From NCBI RefSeq assembly GCF_014636175.1, contig NZ_BMDW01000020.1, positions 1-64,000 of the forward strand: 64,000 nucleotides of DNA. Reading direction: 5' to 3'. Of this stretch, positions 9,702 through 17,411 are shown one piece after another. Each line of letters starts with the position of its first letter. The stretch's first letter is position 1. Both the position numbers and the translations under genes were made by a program. This DNA comes from Sphingomonas psychrolutea (GTDB lineage: Bacteria; Pseudomonadota; Alphaproteobacteria; Sphingomonadales; Sphingomonadaceae). The notes beneath the pieces were generated by a model. The model was given only the letters and a program-made list of their open reading frames with translations. It did no database searches and was not told the DNA's origin.

Positions 9702-10046
9702 ATGAATGCAAGGCACACCCTCTTCACCGCGATGATCGGCGCTGCGCTCGTAGCGGGCGGCGCGGGCTTCGTTTGGGTGGCCGCGCACCGTGCGCAACTG
9801 GAACTCGGCGTGGGCTATGCCGCGCGGGTGGCGTGCGGGTGCCGTTATGTCGATGGACGGTCGCTGGGCGATTGCCACAAGGATTTCGAACCCGGCATGG
9901 AGCCGATCCGGCTTTCGGAAAACCCCGCGACCAAGGTCGTTACGGCATCGGTCCCGCTGATCGCCAGCCGCAGCGTACGCTACGATCCCGTGCTCGGCTG
10001 CCAGCCCGAGCCGTTTCGGGGAACCGCGCTGATCGTCAAACACTGA
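9702..10046 (+). CDS. Small membrane-anchored protein with four cysteines
   Basis: Protein of 114 residues that I do not recognise as a named family. It has one hydrophobic segment at about residues 7-27, then a periplasmic part with cysteines at 45, 47, 58 and 100 (ACGCRY, GDCHK, LGCQ), suggesting disulfides or metal binding. ATG 9702 is chosen because it opens just before the hydrophobic segment. It is divergent from the serine hydrolase, with only 24 bases between starts, and convergent with the M28 peptidase. A functional link to the hydrolase is a guess from position. Confidence 0.65.
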   Translation: MNARHTLFTAMIGAALVAGGAGFVWVAAHRAQLELGVGYAARVACGCRYVDGRSLGDCHKDFEPGMEPIRLSENPATKVVTASVPLIASRSVRYDPVLGCQPEPFRGTALIVKH

Positions 10047-10062
10047 CGATCCGCCGCACCGC

Positions 10063-11712
10063 TTAACGGCGCAACGCCGCGCTTTTGTCGCGGATCGCCT
10101 TGAATTCCGAGGTCGGTTTCCAGCTCGGCCACGCCGCGGAATTCGCCACCTCGCGGCCGATCGTCAGCATCACGTCGATATCCTGCTTGGCGCCCGCCAA
10201 ATTCCAGTCGGGCGACCAGGCATCGCACGTCTGGTGGTAGCATTTGCCGGTATAAGCATCGATCCACGCTTGCCCGGCCGCCACGCCGCCTGTCTCCAGA
10301 TCGGAGGCCCCGGCGATTCCCATTTGCAGCAAAACGGGCACGCCACGCTTGGCCAGGCTGAAATGGTCGGCGCGGTAGAACAGCCCGCGCTCGGGCAGGC
10401 CCTCGGGCGTCACCCGCCGCCCCTGCGTCGCGGCGATCCGCGCCATATCGTCCTGCAGACTGTCTTGCCCGACGCCAACGAGGATCACGTCCTTCGCGCG
10501 CCCGGCGGTTTGCAGAATGTCGATCGTCAGGTTGGCCGCCGTCGTCTCGAGCGGATAGACCGGGTGCGTCGCATAATATTCCGACCCGAGCAGCCCGCGC
10601 TCCTCGGCAGTCCATACCGCGAAAGCAATCGTGCGCCGGGGGGCGGGTTCGGCCTTCAGAAGGCGCGCGATGTCGAGCAGCGCGGCGACGCCCAGGCCAT
10701 CGTCATTGGCACCGGGGCGGATCGTCTTGCCGTCCTTATCGGCCGGGCCGACCCCGTACGCATCCCAATGCGCGCCGAACATCACCGTCTCACCGGGGGC
10801 GCCGGTGCCGGGGATTTTGGCAAGCACATTGTGGCTCTCGACCACTTCATGGCTGACCGGGATCGCGGCGGAGAAGGTTGCGCCCTGCAGCACCACCGGC
10901 TTGAAGCCGCTTTGCCGCGCGGCAGTGCGCAGCGTGGCAAGATCGAGCCCCGCGCCCATGAACAAAGCGGTCGCGGCATCGCCGTTCAGCCAGCCTTGCA
11001 AGCGCAGGCTGGTGATCTGCCCGGCCGGGCGCACGATGTCATAGGCTTCGCCCTGCCCGGAAACCACGACGTTCCAGCCATAGCCAGCACCCGGCGTATC
11101 GTGGATGATCAGCGCGCCAATCGCGCCGCGCCGCGCCATTTCTTCGAACTTATAGGTCCAGCGGCCATAATAGGTCATCGTCCGGCCGCCGAATTTGCCA
11201 AAGGCGGAATCGCCTTGCACCGCTTCGAAATCGGGATCGTTGACCAGGATGACCGCGACCTTGCCGTGCAGGTCGACGCCCTTGAAATCGTCCCAGCCGC
11301 GCTCGGGCGCGCTGACGCCATAGCCGACGAAGACCAGCGGCGCGTTCGCGATCACGGCCTTGTCGCTGGGTTGCAACGACCAGGCATAGGCTTGCGCGCC
11401 GCGCGTCCATGCCTGCCACGCGCCCTTGACCGAAACGCCGAATTTTTCGGGCTCCCCAAGTTTGGTGTGGAGCAGCGGCACCGTCTGCGTCCATGTCCCG
11501 TCCGGCCCACCCGGCTGCAGGCCGAGCGCCGCGAAGCGCTTGGTGAGATAGTCGATCGTCACGGCTTCACCGGGCCCGCCCGGCGCGCGGCCATGGAAGG
11601 CGTCGGATGATATGTCCTGCACGGTCTTGGTGATTGCGGCGGTATCGACGCCCTGCGCGAGAGCGGGTGTCGCGACGGCGAGCAAAGCGAGCGGGATCAT
11701 GTGTTTCAGCAT
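10063..11712 (-). CDS. M28 family metallopeptidase with PA domain
   Basis: Secreted zinc aminopeptidase of 549 residues. A signal peptide ends near ATPALAQ (about residue 20). A PA (protease-associated) insert lies at about 125-235. The co-catalytic zinc site is visible: FGAHWDAYG (H315), PGANDDGLG (D337), WTAEERGLLGSE (E370/E371), and a C-terminal YHQTCD histidine. The family removes N-terminal residues from peptides in the periplasm or outside the cell. ATG 11712 is taken as start, three codons inside the longest frame, since it directly precedes the basic part of the signal peptide. Confidence 0.9.
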   Translation of the reverse strand: MLKHMIPLALLAVATPALAQGVDTAAITKTVQDISSDAFHGRAPGGPGEAVTIDYLTKRFAALGLQPGGPDGTWTQTVPLLHTKLGEPEKFGVSVKGAWQAWTRGAQAYAWSLQPSDKAVIANAPLVFVGYGVSAPERGWDDFKGVDLHGKVAVILVNDPDFEAVQGDSAFGKFGGRTMTYYGRWTYKFEEMARRGAIGALIIHDTPGAGYGWNVVVSGQGEAYDIVRPAGQITSLRLQGWLNGDAATALFMGAGLDLATLRTAARQSGFKPVVLQGATFSAAIPVSHEVVESHNVLAKIPGTGAPGETVMFGAHWDAYGVGPADKDGKTIRPGANDDGLGVAALLDIARLLKAEPAPRRTIAFAVWTAEERGLLGSEYYATHPVYPLETTAANLTIDILQTAGRAKDVILVGVGQDSLQDDMARIAATQGRRVTPEGLPERGLFYRADHFSLAKRGVPVLLQMGIAGASDLETGGVAAGQAWIDAYTGKCYHQTCDAWSPDWNLAGAKQDIDVMLTIGREVANSAAWPSWKPTSEFKAIRDKSAALRR

Positions 11713-11813
11713 GGCCGCCACTTTAGCGTCAGGGGATCAACCGACAAGTCGTTGATCGCGTGCCGTTCTGCCTTATGGTCGACGCAGACCGATCCAGCCC
11801 CGGAGCCTGCCCG

Positions 11814-13721
11814 ATGAAACATCCGTTCCTGCTCGCCGCCTCCATGGCGCTGCTCGCCGCGCCGATCGCCGCGCAGCAGACGTCGTTTCCCCCGAGCGAC
11901 ATCCCGAAGAGCTTCGCCACGCCGATCGAAGCGCGCGATTATGTGAAGCGCGAAGTGATGATCCCGATGCGCGACGGGACCAAGCTCTACACCGTCATCG
12001 TCTTTCCCAAGGGGCTTACCAACGCGCCGATCGTGCTGACGCGGACGCCCTACAACGCGAAGGCGCGCGCCAAGCGGATGGACAGCCCGTCGATCCTGTC
12101 GACGCTGCCGCTGGCCGACGAAATCTTCGTCAAGGGCGGCTATATCCGCGTCTATCAGGACATTCGCGGCAAATACGGGTCGGAGGGCGATTACATCGTC
12201 ACGCGCCCGGTCCGCGGGCCGCTGAACGCAACCACGACCGATCATGTCACCGACGCCTACGACACGATCGACTGGCTGGTGAACAAGGCCAATCTGCCCG
12301 AATCGAACGGCCGCGTCGGGATGATCGGGTCGTCCTACGAAGGTTTCACCGTGGTGATGGCGCTGCTCGCGCCGCATCCCGCGCTGAAGGTCGCGGTGCC
12401 CGAAAGCCCGATGATCGACGGGTGGATGGGCGACGACTGGTTCCATTACGGCGCGTTCCGGCTTGCCAACATCGGCTGGGTCGGATCGCAGACCGGCTAC
12501 AAAGGCGAGGGCAGCGAACCCGCCACCGGCATCTACGACAATTATGAGGAGTTTCGCCGGCTCGGCGGTGCGAACGAATGGGCCAAGAAATCGGGCTTCG
12601 ATCAGCTCCCCGCATGGCAGAAAATGGTCGCGCACCCCGCTTACGACGGCTTCTGGCAAGGCCAGGCGCTCGACAAGATGCTCGCCGCCAACCCCTCCAA
12701 CGTGCCGACGCTATGGGAACAGGGGCTGTGGGATCAGGAGGATATGTACGGCGCGATCACATCGTGGGAAGCGCTCAAGGCCAAGGGCAAGATCGGCAAC
12801 AACTTCCTCGTGATGGGGCCGTGGCGGCACAGCCAGGTCAATCGCGACGGGCGCGAGCTCGGGCCGCTGAAGTGGGACGGCGATACCGCCGCGCAGTTCC
12901 GCGAAAAGATGGTCCTGCCGCTGTTCGATCAATATCTGAAGGATGGCCCCGCCGCCAATCTCCCCGCCGCCACGATCTACAATACCGGCGAGAATAAATG
13001 GGACCGCTTCGCCAACTGGCCGCTCGCGTGTGAGCAGGGCTGCGCCGCGCCGCTCAAGCCGCTGTATCTGCAGGCCGATGGCGGTCTGGGCTTCGACAAA
13101 GGCGCGGTCGGGGGCGACTCCTATGTCTCCAATCCCGCCAAGCCCGTCCCGCATTTGCCGCGCCCGGTGAATTTCGGCGACGGACGCTGGCCCGATTGGC
13201 TGGTCAGCGACCAGCGCCACGCCGATGGCCGCCCCGATGTGGAAACCTATGTCACCGATGTACTGACCGCGCCGATGCGCCTCGCGGGCGCGCCGATCGC
13301 CGACATCTACGCCAAGACGACCGGCAGCGACGGCGATTTCGTGGTCAAGCTGATCGACGTCTATCCCGACGAAGTCGCGGGCGATGCCAAGATGGGCGGC
13401 TATCAGCTCGCGATCAGTCTCGACATCTTCCGGGGCCGTTACCGCGACAGCTTCGATAAACCCAGCGCGATCCCCTCCGGCAAGACGCAGCGCTATCGTT
13501 TCCGCTTGCCGACGGTGAACCACGTCTTCCAGCCCGGCCACCGGGTGATGGTGCAGGTCCAGTCGAGCCTGTTCCCGCTTTACGATCGCAACCCGCAGAC
13601 ATTCGTGCCCAACATCTTCCTGGCGAAGAAGGCCGATTACCAGAAGGCGACCGTTACGATCGAACGCGGCGGCGCGAGCGCAAGCGCGGTGTGGCTGCCG
13701 CTGGTGCCGGCGGGGAAGTGA
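11814..13721 (+). CDS. CocE/NonD family hydrolase (alpha-amino acid ester hydrolase type)
   Basis: Exported alpha/beta hydrolase of 635 residues, with a signal peptide ending around PIAAQ (residue 21). The nucleophile elbow is GSSYEG at 172-177, with S174 the catalytic serine; the MGPWRHSQ block supplies the likely catalytic His, as in alpha-amino acid ester hydrolases and glutaryl-7-ACA acylases. The C-terminal jelly-roll (X-Pro dipeptidyl-peptidase C-terminal domain) spans roughly 400-630. Likely substrates are amino acid esters or amides. Its stop lies four bases from the end of the convergent mobA. Confidence 0.9.
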   Translation: MKHPFLLAASMALLAAPIAAQQTSFPPSDIPKSFATPIEARDYVKREVMIPMRDGTKLYTVIVFPKGLTNAPIVLTRTPYNAKARAKRMDSPSILSTLPLADEIFVKGGYIRVYQDIRGKYGSEGDYIVTRPVRGPLNATTTDHVTDAYDTIDWLVNKANLPESNGRVGMIGSSYEGFTVVMALLAPHPALKVAVPESPMIDGWMGDDWFHYGAFRLANIGWVGSQTGYKGEGSEPATGIYDNYEEFRRLGGANEWAKKSGFDQLPAWQKMVAHPAYDGFWQGQALDKMLAANPSNVPTLWEQGLWDQEDMYGAITSWEALKAKGKIGNNFLVMGPWRHSQVNRDGRELGPLKWDGDTAAQFREKMVLPLFDQYLKDGPAANLPAATIYNTGENKWDRFANWPLACEQGCAAPLKPLYLQADGGLGFDKGAVGGDSYVSNPAKPVPHLPRPVNFGDGRWPDWLVSDQRHADGRPDVETYVTDVLTAPMRLAGAPIADIYAKTTGSDGDFVVKLIDVYPDEVAGDAKMGGYQLAISLDIFRGRYRDSFDKPSAIPSGKTQRYRFRLPTVNHVFQPGHRVMVQVQSSLFPLYDRNPQTFVPNIFLAKKADYQKATVTIERGGASASAVWLPLVPAGK

Positions 13722-13725
13722 GCGC

Positions 13726-14265
13726 TTAGCTTGGTGCCAGCAAAAGGCGTTCAAGATCAGCCGGTGTGTTGACGTTCGGAATGGGCCGCGGGAGGGCGAT
13801 CGGGACGGCTCCGATCGCCGCGATCCAGCCGCGCATCGACCGGCGCGGGTCGGTTGCGAGGTGCGCGATCAGCGCGTCGAACAGGTCAGCAGGCCAATAA
13901 CCGATGATCGGCGCGTCGGTCACGAACGTCGCGCGTTCAGACTTGCCCAAGCGGGATAGCAGATCGGGATCGAGGATCGGCGTGTCGCAACCGACCGAGA
14001 GCACCCCGGCATAGTGGTGCCGTTGCGCATAGTGCAGCGCTCCGGCGAGTCCGCCGAGCGGCCCGAGCTCAGTACGCGGCACATCCGCGACGCTTTTCAT
14101 CCCCGGCGGCGGTGCGCGATGGCCGCACACGACGAGTCCATCCACAAAGGGTCCAAGCGCGTCGGCCACGCGCACGATCATCGGCTGACCGCCCAGATCG
14201 GCAAACGCCTTGTCGCTGCCGAAGCGGCGCGATTGCCCGCCCGCCAGGATCGCGCCGAGGATCAC
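13726..14265 (-). CDS. mobA: Molybdenum cofactor guanylyltransferase
   Basis: Adds GMP to molybdopterin to make the bis-MGD cofactor used by DMSO-reductase family enzymes. The 179-residue protein has the nucleotidyltransferase signature LAGGQSRRFGSDKAF at about 7-21 and the VGCDTP metal site near the middle. The start is GTG 14265, which overlaps the fdhD stop as GTGA; the longer upstream frame would run inside fdhD. It is the last gene of the operon with fdhD and the YdeP-like oxidoreductase, which needs this cofactor. Confidence 0.88.
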   Translation of the reverse strand: MILGAILAGGQSRRFGSDKAFADLGGQPMIVRVADALGPFVDGLVVCGHRAPPPGMKSVADVPRTELGPLGGLAGALHYAQRHHYAGVLSVGCDTPILDPDLLSRLGKSERATFVTDAPIIGYWPADLFDALIAHLATDPRRSMRGWIAAIGAVPIALPRPIPNVNTPADLERLLLAPS

Positions 14266-15053
14266 GCCGTAACCGTCAGGATCGCATCGGGCCGCGCCAG
14301 TACCACCAGCGTCAACCCGCACGCTTTCGCGCGGGCGATGGCCAGGTCGGTCGCCGCCGAGATCGTCACCAGCGTCGCGCACCCCGCCAACGCGGCTTTC
14401 TCGACCAGCTCATAGCTGCAGCGCGACGACAGCAAGGCGAAGCCGCCGTCCCACGCCACGCCCGCGCGGGCCGTCGCGCCGATCAATTTGTCGAAGGCGT
14501 TGTGCCGTCCGACATCTTCGCGCACGGCGAGAATCTGCCCGTCCTGCGAACAGCGCGCAGCGGCGTGAACGGCCCCGGTGCTGCGATTGAGCGGCTGATG
14601 GTCGCGCAGTTCGGCCAGCGCGCGAAAGATCGCGTCGGCGGCGATCGGCGGCTGCGCGGGCACCGCCGGCAAAGGCCGCAGCGCCTGTCCGAGATTTTCG
14701 ATCCCGCACAAGCCGCAGGACGAATCCGAGGTACGGTGCCGCACGCGCTCGAACAAAGCGGGCGCGCGGTCTGCGGACAGCGTCACCCGCACGATCTCGC
14801 CTCGCTCGGTCGTGTGGCACTCCACATCGACGATCTCGTCGCGGTGCGACACCAGCCGCTCGCTCAGCGCGAAACCGACCGCGAAATCTCGCAAGTCGCA
14901 TGGCGTCGCCATCATCACGGCATAGCCCAAGCCGTTGAACTCAAGCGCGAGCGGCCGTTCGAGCGGGACGCTGCGCGCAATCGGCTCGGCCGACCCGTCG
15001 CGCGCGGTTCGGACGAAAGCGACGCGCGTCTCCCCGTTCACGCCCCGGCTCAA
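14262..15053 (-). CDS. fdhD: Formate dehydrogenase accessory sulfurtransferase FdhD
   Basis: FdhD passes sulfur from a cysteine desulfurase to the molybdenum cofactor of formate dehydrogenase-type enzymes. The conserved CGLCG loop is present at about residues 113-117 (SSCGLCGIENLG), as are the GRHNAFDKLIG and SSRCSYE blocks. The longest frame starts with TTG at 15053, overlapping the upstream stop as TTGA; GTG at 15041 is an alternative. Placed between the oxidoreductase and mobA genes, it should mature that enzyme. Confidence 0.9.
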   Translation of the reverse strand: MSRGVNGETRVAFVRTARDGSAEPIARSVPLERPLALEFNGLGYAVMMATPCDLRDFAVGFALSERLVSHRDEIVDVECHTTERGEIVRVTLSADRAPALFERVRHRTSDSSCGLCGIENLGQALRPLPAVPAQPPIAADAIFRALAELRDHQPLNRSTGAVHAAARCSQDGQILAVREDVGRHNAFDKLIGATARAGVAWDGGFALLSSRCSYELVEKAALAGCATLVTISAATDLAIARAKACGLTLVVLARPDAILTVTA

Positions 15054-17341
15054 ACCGAGTCCGCGACGATCCGCACCGGCACCGATTTCGACGCCGGCGT
15101 CTTCGACAGATCGTCATGCAGCCCAATCGGAACCAGCACGTTGCACTCCGGGTAGTAAGACGCGATCGTCCCGCGCGGCAGGCGATACCCGGTCAGCTTC
15201 AGACCGCCGAGCTGCCGGTCCACGCCATCGTCGGTGTCGGTGATCATCCGCACCATCTGGCCTTCGTGCAAACCCGCTTCGGCAATGTCGTCGGGGTTCA
15301 TCAGCACAACGTCGCGCGTGCCTTCGATCCCGTGGAAGCGATCGGAATAGCCATAAATCGTCGTGTTGAATTGATCGTTCGAGCGGATCGTCATCAGCCG
15401 GTAGCGCCCCGGCGCATCCTGGAAACCGACCGAATTGAGCGCGCCCGGCGTGGTGAACACCGCCTTGCCGCTTTCGGTCTTCCAGATCCGCTGGTGCGCA
15501 CCATTGCCGCGGTAGAAACCGCCGGGTTCGAACATGCGAGCATTATAGTCGCGGAAATCCTCCGGATAGGTCCGTTCGATCAAGTCGCGGACAAGGCCGT
15601 AATCGGCAGTCCAGTCATCCCAGCGCAGCTTGTCGTTCGGCGCGACCGCCGCCTTGGCAATGCCGGTCACGATCGCCAATTCGCTTTTCACGCTATCCGA
15701 AACCGGCGCGCGCTTGCCGACCGATCCGTTGATCATCGAGAAACTGTCTTCGGTCGTGACCACCTGATTGCCGCCCGCCTGCGCGTCGATCTCGTAGCGG
15801 CCAAGGCAGGGCAGAATATAGGCCTGCTTGCCCGGGAACAGGTGGCTGCGATTAAGCTTGGTCGAGACCATGACGGTCAGGTCCTGCGCGCCCCACGCTT
15901 GCTCCAGCCGCTGCTGATCAGGCACCGCACGCAGCAAATTCCCGCCGAGGCAGACGAAGGCGCGGACCTTGCCCGCAAACAGCCCCTCAGTCGCTTCGAC
16001 GATGTTCATGCCATCGTCGCGCGGTGAGGTGATGTCGAACAAAGCGTCGATCGTGTCGAGCGGAACGAGATGCGCCTTTTCGGCAATGCCGACGGTGCGC
16101 TGCCCCTGCACATTGCTATGCCCGCGCACCGGACAGCAGCCCGCGCCGGGCCTGCCGATATTCCCGCGCAGCAGCAGCAGGTTGACCAGCATCGCCACGT
16201 TGAGCGAGCCATGCGCATGCTGCGTCAGGCCCATGCCGTACACGCCGATTACGCGTTCGGCCTCGATATAAACCTGCGCGGCATCGCGGATCGCCGCTTC
16301 GGTGAGGCCGCTTTCATGCGCAATCTCGGCCCAGTCGGCAGCGCGGCATTGCGCGATGAAGGCGTCGAAGCCGGTGGTGTGCTCCGCGACGAAGGCGTGA
16401 TCTATGATTTCGGCTTGGCCCGCTGTGGTCGCCGCGTCATCGGCCTCGACCACGCATTTGCACATGCCGAGCAACACCGCGATGTCGCCACCGGCCTTTA
16501 GCTGGTGATATTGGTCGGAGATCTTGGTCGCCTTGCCGGTCAGCATCGCGGCCGGACTTTGCGGATCGACGAACGACACCAGACCCTGTTCGATGATCGG
16601 GTTGAAAGTGACGATCTTTGCGCCGCGCTCCTTCGCCTCCTTCAGCGGGTGGAGGAACCGCGGGCTGTTGGTGCCAGGATTCTGCCCGAAGAAGAAGAAC
16701 GCATCGGCCTTGGCCAGATCGTCCCAGACGATCGTCCCGACCGGTGACCCGATCACCTTGGTCAGCCCGACAGACGTCGTCTCGTGGCACATGTTCGAGC
16801 TTTGCGGCAGATTGTTGGTGCCGAACGCGCGCGCCAGCAGCGCATAAAGATACGACGCCTCGAGCCCGGCATGACCCGACGCGTAGAAGACGGCGTCGTT
16901 CGGTTCGAGCGGCTTGAGCGCCGCGCCGATGCCCGCAAAGGCTTCGTCCCACGTGACTTCAACATAGCGATCGCTTGCCGCGTCATAGCGCAGCGGGTGC
17001 GTCAGCCGTCCGGTCTTTTCGAGATCGTGATCGGCCCAGTCGCGCAACGCGGTGACGGTATGGCGCTCGTCCGCCCAGAAGGCGGGCGTGCTGCGCGCGC
17101 TGGTCAATTCCCACAGCGTCGCCTTCGCGCCATTCTCGCAAAATTCGAATGCCGCGTAATTCGCTGGCTTGGGCCAGGCGCACGACACACACATCACGCC
17201 CTTGGGCTTGTTGAGCTGGCCCAGCGTGGCAAGCGACGCAGGGGAAGACCAGCTTTCGCCGAAAATCCGGGCGATGCCCTTGAGCGATCCCCAACCCCCG
17301 GCGGGGCCAGGCGAATGCGGCAAATCACGCTGATCGGTCAT
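15050..17341 (-). CDS. FdhF/YdeP family molybdopterin oxidoreductase
   Basis: Protein of 763 residues in the YdeP-like branch of the formate dehydrogenase alpha family. Near the N-terminus it has C51, C54 and C68 (VMCVSCAWPK, FEFCENG), fitting an unusual iron-sulfur site. Then follow the molybdopterin domains, with FFFFGQNPGTNSPRF, GRPGAGCCPVRGHSNVQG and a C-terminal molydopterin dinucleotide-binding domain from about 630. Whether it oxidises formate is not known for this branch. ATG 17341 has GAAGA about 6 bases upstream; a 47-codon extension lacks support. It heads an operon with fdhD and mobA. Confidence 0.88.
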   Translation of the reverse strand: MTDQRDLPHSPGPAGGWGSLKGIARIFGESWSSPASLATLGQLNKPKGVMCVSCAWPKPANYAAFEFCENGAKATLWELTSARSTPAFWADERHTVTALRDWADHDLEKTGRLTHPLRYDAASDRYVEVTWDEAFAGIGAALKPLEPNDAVFYASGHAGLEASYLYALLARAFGTNNLPQSSNMCHETTSVGLTKVIGSPVGTIVWDDLAKADAFFFFGQNPGTNSPRFLHPLKEAKERGAKIVTFNPIIEQGLVSFVDPQSPAAMLTGKATKISDQYHQLKAGGDIAVLLGMCKCVVEADDAATTAGQAEIIDHAFVAEHTTGFDAFIAQCRAADWAEIAHESGLTEAAIRDAAQVYIEAERVIGVYGMGLTQHAHGSLNVAMLVNLLLLRGNIGRPGAGCCPVRGHSNVQGQRTVGIAEKAHLVPLDTIDALFDITSPRDDGMNIVEATEGLFAGKVRAFVCLGGNLLRAVPDQQRLEQAWGAQDLTVMVSTKLNRSHLFPGKQAYILPCLGRYEIDAQAGGNQVVTTEDSFSMINGSVGKRAPVSDSVKSELAIVTGIAKAAVAPNDKLRWDDWTADYGLVRDLIERTYPEDFRDYNARMFEPGGFYRGNGAHQRIWKTESGKAVFTTPGALNSVGFQDAPGRYRLMTIRSNDQFNTTIYGYSDRFHGIEGTRDVVLMNPDDIAEAGLHEGQMVRMITDTDDGVDRQLGGLKLTGYRLPRGTIASYYPECNVLVPIGLHDDLSKTPASKSVPVRIVADSV

Positions 17342-17411
17342 GGTCTTCTTTCGCTGGAACGCTCGAACCTTAGCCGTAACGCCTAGGCCTGCGGAAGGGT
17401 GCTTATGCGCC

